Assembly (NCBI GenBank): GCA_030424825.1
Contig: JAUHWE010000025.1
Location: forward strand, 1-15,745
DNA: 15,745 nucleotides
Source of the DNA: Verrucomicrobiia bacterium
GTDB taxonomy: Bacteria > Verrucomicrobiota > Verrucomicrobiia > Opitutales > Opitutaceae
Direction of reading: 5' to 3'
Shown here: piece by piece, positions 7,925-14,941 of the stretch
Numbering within the stretch: position 1 is the stretch's first letter
How the letters are laid out: every line of letters starts with the position of its first letter
Notes under the pieces: model-generated
The model's input: only the letters and a program-made list of their open reading frames with translations
What the model was told of the DNA's origin: nothing
Databases searched by the model: none
Translations under genes and position numbers: made by a program

Positions 7925-8085
7925 ATCCTTTGAAAGAGGAGAGAGGTGTATGCCTCCCTGCTCAATTGGAAGCAAGTCAAATTCAGCTGATTAAGGTTTC
8001 AACTCTAAATAAATACCGCTTTGCGAAAAAAGCGTTTGAAATCGAATCGAGAGCTCCCCAAGTTCTCCAGCCTTTCCTTTATAGT

Positions 8086-8162
8086 CGGGCCATGGCGCAG
8101 CTTGGTAGCGCGCTTGTCTGGGGGACAAGAGGTCCCGAGTTCAAATCTCGGTGGCCCGACCA
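8086..8162 (+). tRNA. tRNA-Pro, anticodon GGG
   Basis: This is a standard 77-base cloverleaf. The acceptor stem is CGGGCCA with TGGCCCG, the D-loop contains CAGCTTGGTAGCG, and the anticodon stem is CTTGT/ACAAG around loop CTGGGGG (anticodon GGG, reads CCC/CCU). The T-arm contains GTTCAAATC, and CCA is encoded. A run of five T's follows directly. It is divergent from tRNA-Leu, with 161 bp between them. Confidence 0.96.
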
Positions 8163-8197
8163 TTTTTCACTACTCTGTTGGAATCCGTTCACCTGGC

Positions 8198-8626
8198 GTG
8201 AAAGCTCGACTTCCACTTTCCTTTCGTTTCCTGATTCCTCCCATCGCTTTGCTGGCGACGATTGCCTGGGCGTCGAGTTTTGACGAAGGGAGCCCCCAGG
8301 GCCCGGATATTGTCAATTTTGACAAGTTGGCCCATTTCTTCGTTTTTGGATTGCTGGCTACGCTTTGGTTTCGTTCGACACCGGGTTCTTTGCAGTCCAC
8401 CCGGCGATTCGCATTAGCCTTCTTTTTGACTGTCTTGTACGGAATAGTGGACGAGTGGATACAGTATTACAATCCACTTCGATCCTCGGATGCGCTGGAC
8501 ATTGTTGCTGATGGGGCGGGGGCGATCGTCGCCATTTGGGTTTACCGCTCATGGGGTCTTTATCGACGCGTTTTAGAAACGCGTTTTCTCGATTTGATTC
8601 GGGGCCGAGTGGATAAAGCGGATTAA
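8198..8626 (+). CDS. VanZ-like family membrane protein
   Basis: I start this at GTG 8198, giving 142 residues. The frame is open further upstream, but that extension would run through tRNA-Pro and is not credible. Hydrophobic segments lie at about 9-26, 43-58, 71-84 and 102-116. The VanZ-like pattern is present: FDKLAHFFVFGLLA (41-54), then YGIVDEWIQYYNPLRSSDALD (81-101) with the conserved Glu86, Gln89, Arg95 and Asp98/Asp101, then the small-residue helix ADGAGAIVA (104-112). VanZ itself gives low-level teicoplanin resistance. Most homologues have no known role, and resistance should not be assumed. It lies 35 bp after the tRNA and 97 bp before ligA on the same strand, with no Shine-Dalgarno. 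Confidence 0.8.
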   Translation: MKARLPLSFRFLIPPIALLATIAWASSFDEGSPQGPDIVNFDKLAHFFVFGLLATLWFRSTPGSLQSTRRFALAFFLTVLYGIVDEWIQYYNPLRSSDALDIVADGAGAIVAIWVYRSWGLYRRVLETRFLDLIRGRVDKAD

Positions 8627-8723
8627 ATTGAATGGGATTCAGTCTTAAGGTCGTGTTGCTAGACCCAAACAGGTTCGCAACCAGATCTTGCCTCTGCTGA
8701 TCGAAACTCTTGAATGGGCTCCA

Positions 8724-10742
8724 ATGAAGGACGTGCAGGTTGAGGTTGAGATCCGAGCTCTTAGAAAAGAGATCGAGAAACACGATGAGCTCTACTATCG
8801 CCAGGCGGATCCTGAAATATCGGACCAGGCATACGATCAGCTAAAGCGTGATTTAGAAGCGCTTGAAGCGGCCCACCCGGAATGGGCTTCAGGCGACTCT
8901 CCCACGATGCGCGTGGGGGATGACTTGGTGGAAGGGTTTGAATCCTACGTACATCGGCAGCCCATGATGAGCCTGGACAATACGTATTCGAAAGATGAAT
9001 TTTATGCGTTCGTAGAAAGAGTGGAAAAAGCCTTGGAGTTCGATTCCGTCGCCTTCGTGGTCGAGCCGAAGATTGACGGGGTTGCGGTCAGTATTACTTA
9101 CGAGAACGGTAAGCTAGTCCGAGCGGTGACTCGCGGGAATGGGACCGAGGGCGACGATATTACGGCAAATGCCCTGTTCATCGACGAGTTGCCCGGCGAG
9201 CTGAAAGGAACGGGTCTCCCAGAGATTATCGAGATCCGAGGAGAAATCTACATGCGCAATGACGAGTTTGACCGCATCAATGCCGAGCGCCGCGCGGCCG
9301 GGCTGGACGAGTTTAAGAACCCGCGGAACTTGGCGGCGGGAACGGTCAAGATGCTCGATCGCAATGAAGTGGCGAGGCGGAAACTGAACATCGTCCTGTA
9401 CGGGCTTGGCTTCTGCCAACCTGAGATGGTGTCGGCTCAGTCTGAGTTTAATCAAACGCTTACCGATTGGGGGTTTCCGGTTGGGGAACGAATTTGGAAA
9501 GTACGCGGCGCGGATGAAGCCTGGCAAGCGATCAACGAGCTAGACTCACTGCGCGACCAATTCCCGTACCCGACCGACGGAGCGGTGGTGAAAACTGACC
9601 GTCTGGATCAGCAGGACCAGTTGGGCAAGACCTCAAAAGCGCCCCGATGGGCGATCGCTTTCAAATTTGCGGCCGAGCAAGCGGAAACGATTCTTGAAGG
9701 GATTACGCTTCAGGTAGGACGCACGGGCGTATTGACTCCAGTGGCGGAACTGCGACCGACGCAGCTTGCGGGTACGACGGTTTCACGGGCGACCCTGCAC
9801 AATCAAGAGGAGATGCAGCGGAAGGACGTTCGAATCGGGGATTCCGTGATTGTGGAAAAGGCGGGCGAAATTATCCCTGCGGTAATCCGGGTGGTTTTCG
9901 AAAAACGTCCTAGCGATAGCCTCCCCTTTGTTTTTCCGGAATCCTGTCCCGAATGCGGCGCCCCAACGCAGAAGTTGGAAGGCGAAGTGGCGCTTCGCTG
10001 CGTAAATGCAGAATGCCCCGCCCAGATAAAGGGGAGACTGCAGCACTTTGCTTCTCGTCAATGCATGGACATTGAAGGCTTGGGAGAGGCCGTTGTGGAC
10101 CAATTGGTTGAGTGTTCTCTGGTATCCAATATCTCGGATATCTATCGTTTAACCTACGACCAGATCGCCTCGCTCGAGAAATTTGCCGAAAAATCTGCCC
10201 AGAACTTAATGGCTGCGATTGAGCAGAGTAAAACGAAAGAGCTGTGGCGATTGCTTCACGGACTCGGTGTTCCGCAGGTGGGGGCTACTGCTGCGAAAGA
10301 TTTAGCGAAGCATTTTGGCTCGGTCGCCAGCCTTAGGGAGGCGGATGTCGAAACGCTGGTTGAAATTGACGGCATTGGGGAGAAAACCGCTCAGGGTATC
10401 GTCGCTTATTTCAAAAGCGAAGCGAATGCCTCTATCGTCGAATCGCTATTTGAGTTGGGAATGAGCCCCACCGCTCCCGAGATGATTGATCGCAGCGAGG
10501 CCATTTTTGAAGGTATGAGTTTTGTCATTACGGGTACCTTGCCAACGATGAAACGGGACGAGGCGAAAGCCTTGATCGAAAGCAAAGGCGGTAAAGTCGC
10601 TGGAAGTGTAAGCAAGAAGACAACCTTCTTGCTAGCCGGAGAGTCCGCTGGCTCGAAACTGACCAAGGCGGAGAGCTTAGGGGTAGAGGTTCTTAGCGAG
10701 GCAGACCTGTTCGATAAGATCGAAAAGGGTAAATCGAGCTAG
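8724..10742 (+). CDS. ligA: NAD-dependent DNA ligase LigA
   Basis: This 672-residue enzyme seals nicks in replication and repair using NAD. I use ATG 8724, which gives the standard length; an in-frame TTG at 8688 would add 12 residues without support. Domain order: Ia with HDELYYR (20-26) for NMN binding; adenylation domain with catalytic Lys116 in EPKIDG and TRGNGTEGDD; OB fold (about 320-400); a four-cysteine zinc finger Cys408, Cys411, Cys426, Cys431; helix-hairpin-helix repeats (about 440-580, including EIDGIGEKTAQGI); and a BRCT domain from about 594 to the end (FEGMSFVITGTL onward). All expected parts are present. The stop codon overlaps that of the convergent 155-residue gene. Confidence 0.98.
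   Translation: MKDVQVEVEIRALRKEIEKHDELYYRQADPEISDQAYDQLKRDLEALEAAHPEWASGDSPTMRVGDDLVEGFESYVHRQPMMSLDNTYSKDEFYAFVERVEKALEFDSVAFVVEPKIDGVAVSITYENGKLVRAVTRGNGTEGDDITANALFIDELPGELKGTGLPEIIEIRGEIYMRNDEFDRINAERRAAGLDEFKNPRNLAAGTVKMLDRNEVARRKLNIVLYGLGFCQPEMVSAQSEFNQTLTDWGFPVGERIWKVRGADEAWQAINELDSLRDQFPYPTDGAVVKTDRLDQQDQLGKTSKAPRWAIAFKFAAEQAETILEGITLQVGRTGVLTPVAELRPTQLAGTTVSRATLHNQEEMQRKDVRIGDSVIVEKAGEIIPAVIRVVFEKRPSDSLPFVFPESCPECGAPTQKLEGEVALRCVNAECPAQIKGRLQHFASRQCMDIEGLGEAVVDQLVECSLVSNISDIYRLTYDQIASLEKFAEKSAQNLMAAIEQSKTKELWRLLHGLGVPQVGATAAKDLAKHFGSVASLREADVETLVEIDGIGEKTAQGIVAYFKSEANASIVESLFELGMSPTAPEMIDRSEAIFEGMSFVITGTLPTMKRDEAKALIESKGGKVAGSVSKKTTFLLAGESAGSKLTKAESLGVEVLSEADLFDKIEKGKSS
10739..10742. 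other. Shared CTAG stop palindrome of two convergent genes
   Basis: The palindrome CTAG gives TAG for ligA (10740-10742, plus strand) and TAG for the 155-residue gene (10739-10741, minus strand). No intergenic space exists for a terminator, so each transcript must run into the other gene as antisense. Confidence 0.95.
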
Positions 10743-11206
10743 AGCCCGGGAGCTTGCATCTTTGCTTGAAGCTCCATCTGGAAAGCCTGGATATCACTTT
10801 CAGAGGGTTGATAATCTTCTTGGCTAGGATCCAGCCCGAGTCGACCCATTTGATCGACATACCATTTGGCGGTCACTCCGTCTGAGAATGTGACCGTGCC
10901 GCTGATGGCCGAGCCAGGGCGCACGATCTTGTCAATTTCAACGGTAACTGTGCCGGTTCCGAGGTTAGAGTCTGCGATGTCGGAAGTCTCAGAAATAGCT
11001 TCTTCCGGTTTCACTGTTTCTGCAGGATCTGGCTTCGGCTCTTCTTTCTTCAGTTCGAGGTTGAGGTCGTCGAGGAGAAACCGGGTTTCCATAAACGTCA
11101 TCGCAACGCCGAATTCACTGTTAACGAGCCGTTGGATGTCCGCGATGGATTCTCCATCGGCGAGGTGTTGGGCTATTATCTGCTTTTGTTCGTCGCTGAG
11201 ATTCAT
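10739..11206 (-). CDS. Conserved-looking hypothetical protein, 155 residues
   Basis: I do not recognise a named family. The N-terminal 55 residues (SDEQKQIIAQHLADGESIAD, 4-23, then IQRLVNSEFGVAMTFMETRFLLDDL) look helical and could form a small helical, perhaps helix-turn-helix-like, domain. Residues 54-80 are a Glu/Pro/Lys-rich linker. Residues 84-127 are a compact beta-rich domain (VTVEIDKIVRPGSAISGTVT, then FSDGVTAKWYVDQMGRLGLD). The C-terminus is helical (ESDIQAFQMELQAKMQ). There is no signal peptide or membrane segment, so it is cytoplasmic. It lies 54 bp downstream of dnaA on the same strand and could be co-transcribed with it. The last bases overlap ligA's stop tail-to-tail. Even composition and tight packing between two essential genes support it as real. 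Confidence 0.8.
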   Translation of the reverse strand: MNLSDEQKQIIAQHLADGESIADIQRLVNSEFGVAMTFMETRFLLDDLNLELKKEEPKPDPAETVKPEEAISETSDIADSNLGTGTVTVEIDKIVRPGSAISGTVTFSDGVTAKWYVDQMGRLGLDPSQEDYQPSESDIQAFQMELQAKMQAPGL

Positions 11207-11230
11207 GGTAGTGTAGGACTTATTGAACCA

Positions 11231-11255
11231 ATAGGTCTTATAAGACGCATAGGTC
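11231..11255. promoter_or_regulatory. Palindrome and direct repeats between dnaA and the 155-residue gene
   Basis: GTCTTATAAGAC (11235-11246) is a perfect 12-bp palindrome. The heptamer ATAGGTC occurs at 11231-11237 and again at 11249-11255. On the minus strand the palindrome contains TATAAG about 30 bases before the 155-residue gene's ATG, so this may be a promoter -10 with an overlapping operator. No clear -35 is seen. The function is inferred from symmetry and position only. Confidence 0.35.
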
Positions 11256-11260
11256 CAGCT

Positions 11261-12643
11261 CTATCTTGAAAGCTGGGCTTTCAGGTAGTCGACGCTGTGG
11301 CGAACGGTGTCGTCTTGGTCTACCAAATTTTCAACCTGCCGGCAGGCATGGATAACTGTACCGTGATCGCGACCTCCAAAAGACTCGCCGATTTCCTGTA
11401 GCGAGTGCTTGGTGAGTTCCCGGCTCAGATACATGGCGATCTGCCTGGGGACGGCAATGTGGTTAGGCCGCCTGCGGCTGAGCATGTCTGAATGGCGTAG
11501 TTCGAAGTATTCGGCGACTTTCTTCTGTATCGTGTCGATGGTGAGCTGCTGCTTGGCTGCTTCCATGAGGACGTCGCTTAAGAGCATTTCGCAAGTGGAT
11601 ATGTCGAGCGGGTTCCCTGTCAGCGAGGAGTAGCTGCATACTTTGATCAGGGCCCCTTCGAGTCGGCGTATGTTTTTGACGATGTGTTCGGCGATGAAAT
11701 TGATGATCTCATCCCGCACCTTAAAATTATGCTGCTCGGCTTTTTTGCGCAGGATGGCGACACGGGTCTCAAAGTCGGGAGCCTGGATGTCGGTCACCAG
11801 CCCCCATTGGAATCTGGATACGAGTCGGCTTTCGAGCTTTGCGATTTCGTTGGCGGGACGGTCGCTGGAAAGAAATATCTGCTTTTGCTGCTCGAAGAGT
11901 TCGTTGAAGGTGTGGAAGAACTCTTCCTGAATCCGTTCTTTGCCACTGAGGAACTGGACATCGTCAATCAGCAGCACGTCAACCTTGCGGTACCGTTTGC
12001 GAAAACGCGTTAGGGTGTTCTCCTGAATGGAGGAGATGAATTCATTCGTAAACTTTTCGGAAGAGAGGTACGCGATTCGGGCATCCGGTTTGTTAAGGAG
12101 GATGTGATGACCCACGGCATGCATGAGGTGCGTCTTGCCGAGGCCGGTCTCTCCGTAGACAAACAGGGGGTTGTAGGCGCCCGCTGGAGCGTGAGCAACC
12201 GCGATGGCGGCCGCATGGGCCAATTGGCTATTTGAGCCAATGACAAAATTCTCGAAAGTGTTTCTACGGTTGAGACTGGCATCGATCGCAACGCGGCTTT
12301 TTTTGTCTCCGCTAGCTGGATTCGTGCGAGAGTCGGATCTCGCAGCAGCTGTGTGGCGAGACTTTTCGCGAGCATGGTCCTCTTCCGTGGGATTGTTTTG
12401 CAGCGAGATGGTTACGGGATAGCCCAAGAACCTTTGAAAGGCTTTTGAGAGAAGATCCAAGTAGTTGTCGTTGATCCAAATTGCGGAAAACTCGTTGGGC
12501 ACTTGGAGGACGACAGCGTTCTCCTCTGTGCTCAAGCACTCCACGGAAACAAACCAGCTTTCGAAGATATCGCGGGGGAGCAATTCCGATAACTCGGCTT
12601 TTACTTTTTCCCAAATTTGTGTGGGCTCGGTGACCTTTGACAT
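11261..12643 (-). CDS. dnaA: Chromosomal replication initiator protein DnaA
   Basis: This 460-residue AAA+ protein opens the replication origin. Domain I is at 1-80 (IWEKVKAELSELLPRDIFES onward). Domain II is a variable linker (82-126). Domain III is the AAA+ core, with Walker A GETGLGKT (164-171), Walker B LLIDD (224-228), sensor I LSSDRP (258-263), Arg277 in SRF as the likely arginine finger, and sensor II NIRRLEGAL (324-332). Domain IV is the DNA-binding helix-turn-helix, with the DnaA signature GGRDHGTVIHA (423-433). Length and motifs are normal. The upstream gap holds a perfect DnaA box 25 bp from the start codon, which suggests autoregulation. No dnaN or rpmH lies beside it in this window. 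Confidence 0.98.
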   Translation of the reverse strand: MSKVTEPTQIWEKVKAELSELLPRDIFESWFVSVECLSTEENAVVLQVPNEFSAIWINDNYLDLLSKAFQRFLGYPVTISLQNNPTEEDHAREKSRHTAAARSDSRTNPASGDKKSRVAIDASLNRRNTFENFVIGSNSQLAHAAAIAVAHAPAGAYNPLFVYGETGLGKTHLMHAVGHHILLNKPDARIAYLSSEKFTNEFISSIQENTLTRFRKRYRKVDVLLIDDVQFLSGKERIQEEFFHTFNELFEQQKQIFLSSDRPANEIAKLESRLVSRFQWGLVTDIQAPDFETRVAILRKKAEQHNFKVRDEIINFIAEHIVKNIRRLEGALIKVCSYSSLTGNPLDISTCEMLLSDVLMEAAKQQLTIDTIQKKVAEYFELRHSDMLSRRRPNHIAVPRQIAMYLSRELTKHSLQEIGESFGGRDHGTVIHACRQVENLVDQDDTVRHSVDYLKAQLSR

Positions 12644-12650
12644 TGAAATA

Positions 12651-12713
12651 GTTAGAAACGTTGATGGTTATTCACATCATTTGAAGGATCGCATCGCAGC
12701 GGTTGTTTCTAAC
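12651..12713. repeat. Inverted repeat enclosing the DnaA box in the dnaA leader
   Basis: GTTAGAAAC (12651-12659) and GTTTCTAAC (12705-12713) are perfect 9-bp inverted arms, and the next outer pair (A12650/T12714) also matches. The 45-base interior carries the DnaA box TTATTCACA. The left arm ends only 7 bp from the dnaA start codon. Confidence 0.7.
12668..12676 (+). promoter_or_regulatory. DnaA box TTATTCACA
   Basis: This is a perfect match to the DnaA-box consensus TTATNCACA, 25 bp upstream of the dnaA start codon. It is a likely site for autoregulation of dnaA or for origin binding. Confidence 0.7.
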
Positions 12714-12944
12714 TTGGAATCCGAGGAATTGGGCCACAACAAAAATTGAGTAACGTGCTTGAGTGTGTCTTAGTGTGGGAGAACTTTTCAAGTCGTTGTA
12801 ATTTAGGAAGTTAACGGAAGATTTGCGGCGGTGTGTTCGAATTTGGAAGACAAGATGAAAACAGAGGATGTGAGATGCGTTATAAAGTGAAATCTATTAA
12901 CAGTAACGTAAAGTGAATCGTATATCTCAAGCCCTAGTTTTCGA

Positions 12945-12992
12945 CAAGTTATTAACATTTTCGTGCGGATAAGTTTTTTCGCAAATAACTTG
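12945..12992. repeat. 9-bp inverted repeat enclosing two near-consensus DnaA boxes
   Basis: CAAGTTATT (12945-12953) and AATAACTTG (12984-12992) are perfect inverted arms. Within and overlapping them lie TTATTAACA (12949-12957, one mismatch to the DnaA box) and, on the other strand, TTATCCGCA (12964-12972, one mismatch). The symmetric arrangement suggests a protein-binding site rather than a terminator, since no T-tract follows. Confidence 0.5.
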
Positions 12993-13149
12993 CGTCGCTC
13001 CTGGATTATTACCTCGGGTGGAACCCTCTAGAAATAAGCCCTTTAAGGCGAATAGGGATTTTGAAATCGTGTTAGTTGCCATTGAATTGGAAAAATAAAT
13101 ACGCAGTTTCGAACTAAAAATTTCGCAAAAAAATATTTTCTGGAAGGGC

Positions 13150-14112
13150 CTATTTATTGACGGACATCAATTCGATTAGGCGATCATTGAAATCTTTGGC
13201 GGGATCGTGCCCCAGTCGTTTCAGAGCTTGTACCATCGATGCGACTTCAACGATTCGAGCGATGTCGCGGCCGGGTCGGACATAGATTTCGATATGGGGA
13301 ACATCGATTCCGAGAATCGTGAAGTAGTCCTGGTCGAGTCCGGTGCGGTCCTCCTCTACGTCCGGGGTCAGCTCCATTAGAGAGACGACGAGGTCGATCC
13401 GTTTTTCAGGACGAATACTACGGACGCCAAACATTTCGCCGACGTTGATGATTCCGATTCCTCGGCATTCCATGTAGCCCTGATTTAGCTCCATGCTTGA
13501 GGCGATCAATTCTCGCTCATCCAGTAAACGAATACGGGTGAGATCATCGGCCACGATACTATGGCCCCGTTCGATAAGCGCGAGCGCGCACTCGCTTTTT
13601 CCGATACCGCTCGACCCTCGGATAAGCGTTCCCATCCCTTTGATATCCATCATCGTACCGTGCTCCGAAGTGGAGGGAGCGAAGGCGGCGTCAAGGGAAA
13701 GGGTCGCTGCGTTGATGAAGTTCATCGTAATCATCGACGTGCGAAGGATGGGCAATCCTCGCGTTTCGGCGATTTCCTTCATGACGGGAAGCGGCAGGTA
13801 GTTTCTTGCGATTACGATGCAAGGGATTGACTGGTCGATGAGTTCCGAGAGCCTTTGCTTCTGGGTCTCTTTGTCGAGGCTCCGCAAATAAGTCATCTCG
13901 GATGCGCCTAAGACCTGGAGTCGCTTGTTGGCGAAATACTTGAAAAATCCAGTCAAGGCAAGCGAGGGTCGGTTTACACTCCCTTCCCGAATGACTCTTC
14001 TTATCCCCCGCTTCCCGGCAACGAGTTCAAGTTTCAAGTGGTCTCCGTAGCTCTCGAGAAAGTCCCGAATGGAGAGACTGTCGATTTTCTTGATCGGTTT
14101 AGCGCTGGTCAT
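13150..14112 (-). CDS. hprK: HPr kinase/phosphorylase
   Basis: This 320-residue protein has the usual family length. An N-terminal domain (1-128) precedes the catalytic domain with His151 (SEHGTMMD), P-loop GSSGIGKS (166-173) followed by Glu174, Asp189-Asp190 (IVADDLTRI), the family signature MECRGIGIINV (214-224) and the C-terminal loop VRPGRDIA (278-285). HprK phosphorylates and dephosphorylates a serine in HPr, linking carbon status to regulation. In Gram-negative bacteria it often sits near lptB with a regulatory, sugar-independent PTS. No HPr, EI or ptsN gene lies in the window, so the partner must be elsewhere. The gene follows lptB by 91 bp on the same strand with a hairpin in the gap, so co-transcription is likely but may be attenuated. 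Confidence 0.97.
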   Translation of the reverse strand: MTSAKPIKKIDSLSIRDFLESYGDHLKLELVAGKRGIRRVIREGSVNRPSLALTGFFKYFANKRLQVLGASEMTYLRSLDKETQKQRLSELIDQSIPCIVIARNYLPLPVMKEIAETRGLPILRTSMITMNFINAATLSLDAAFAPSTSEHGTMMDIKGMGTLIRGSSGIGKSECALALIERGHSIVADDLTRIRLLDERELIASSMELNQGYMECRGIGIINVGEMFGVRSIRPEKRIDLVVSLMELTPDVEEDRTGLDQDYFTILGIDVPHIEIYVRPGRDIARIVEVASMVQALKRLGHDPAKDFNDRLIELMSVNK

Positions 14113-14183
14113 AAGGGGAAACGTTATCGTGGAGAGACGCTATTCTATTGGAGGTGAGATAAGCAAAACCTTTGCGACAAATG

Positions 14184-14202
14184 CTGGGCTCAAGTCGCCC
14201 AG
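14184..14202 (-). terminator. Hairpin between lptB and hprK
   Basis: CTGGGC (14184-14189) and GCCCAG (14197-14202) form a perfect 6-bp stem with a 7-base loop, directly after the lptB stop codon. There is no T-tract behind it on the minus strand, so it may slow decay of the lpt mRNA or weakly attenuate hprK rather than terminate outright. Confidence 0.35.
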
Positions 14203-14203
14203 T

Positions 14204-14941
14204 CTACATGTTGAAATTTTCGCCGAGATAGAGTTTCCGACTTTTGGGGTCATTGATCAGGAAATCGCGGTCGCCGCTTGCCAGCACCTTTCCTTCATGA
14301 ATGAGGTAGGCTCGATCCACAATCGCGAGCGTATCTCGAACATTGTGGTCCGTAATAAGGATCCCGATACCTCGCTTCTTCAGGGCCAGTACAATCTTTT
14401 GGACTTCCGCCACGTTGATTGGATCGACTCCGGCAAAGGGTTCGTCCATCAAGACGAATTCTGGCTGAGTCACTAAACAGCGGGCGATCTCGAGCCGTCT
14501 CCGTTCCCCGCCGCTAAGGGTATACGCTTTCTGTTTGGCGAGGGAACTGAGGCCGAGATCGGAAAGCTGGCTCTCAATGAGCGCTTTGCGTTGACGCCAA
14601 ACGGTGAGTTTTCTAAAAACACTGGGCTCTTGAGGCAAATAGCCAATTCCCAGTCGAGCCCGGCGGTGGACTTTCAAGTGGGTGATCGTTTTCCGGTTCA
14701 GAAGCACGAATCCTCTCGTCGCTTCGACCAGTCCCGCGATCATGTAGAAGGTCGTGGTTTTACCCGCCCCGTTGGGACCCAGTAGTCCGACCACTTCGCC
14801 CGTTCCGATATCGAGGCTGGCTCCGTTGACAACCGTCTTGGTCCCATAGGTCTTAACGAGGCCACGCGCCTCGATCATGTTGGGCTCTTTTTCCGGCTCT
14901 TCTTCTACCGGTTTAGGTTCCTCCTGCTCGACCTCGCTCAT
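14204..14941 (-). CDS. lptB: LPS export ABC transporter ATPase LptB (apparent internal gap)
   Basis: This 245-residue cytoplasmic ATPase drives LPS extraction from the inner membrane with LptF/LptG. It has Walker A GPNGAGKT (55-62), Q-loop Gln104 in YLPQEPSVFRKLTVW (101-115), signature LSGGE (142-146), Walker B VLMDEPFAGVDP (164-174), and H-loop His199 in ITDHNVRDTL. Compared with E. coli LptB as I remember it, about 15 residues are missing between Trp115 and Arg116. That is the helical stretch right after the Q-loop that faces the membrane partners. Residues 1-21 are an extra Glu/Pro-rich tail. The start at 14941 is favoured over an internal ATG at 14878 because lptA's TGA overlaps it as TGATG, a coupling arrangement. 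Confidence 0.93.
   Translation of the reverse strand: MSEVEQEEPKPVEEEPEKEPNMIEARGLVKTYGTKTVVNGASLDIGTGEVVGLLGPNGAGKTTTFYMIAGLVEATRGFVLLNRKTITHLKVHRRARLGIGYLPQEPSVFRKLTVWRQRKALIESQLSDLGLSSLAKQKAYTLSGGERRRLEIARCLVTQPEFVLMDEPFAGVDPINVAEVQKIVLALKKRGIGILITDHNVRDTLAIVDRAYLIHEGKVLASGDRDFLINDPKSRKLYLGENFNM

Larger units (their letters stand above)
12644..13149. other. AT-rich dnaA-hprK intergenic region, candidate oriC or dnaA control region
   Basis: This 506-bp stretch holds no supportable gene. It contains one perfect DnaA box (12668-12676) and two one-mismatch boxes in opposite orientation (12949-12957, 12964-12972). It also has inverted repeats at 12651/12705 and 12945/12984, and a very AT-rich tract at about 13083-13140 that could be an unwinding element. 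Position next to dnaA fits a bacterial origin. Three boxes is a small number, so a dnaA promoter region without origin function remains possible. Confidence 0.4.

Noticed and set aside
8080..8085. TATAGT as a -10 element for tRNA-Pro
   Set aside because: It touches the first base of the mature tRNA, so transcription would start inside the gene.
8021..8197. N-terminal extension of the VanZ-like gene, giving 201 residues from ATG 8021
   Set aside because: It would translate through the whole of tRNA-Pro, and the extra residues resemble no part of the family. GTG 8198 fits the first membrane segment.
7798..8283. Plus-strand 161-codon frame across both tRNAs
   Set aside because: It covers tRNA-Leu (antisense) and tRNA-Pro and continues out of frame into the VanZ-like gene. 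It is a shadow of structured RNA sequence.
8688..8723. TTG start for ligA, 12 residues longer
   Set aside because: The ATG at 8724 gives the standard LigA length and places the catalytic lysine at residue 116, close to E. coli Lys115. The added residues have no support.
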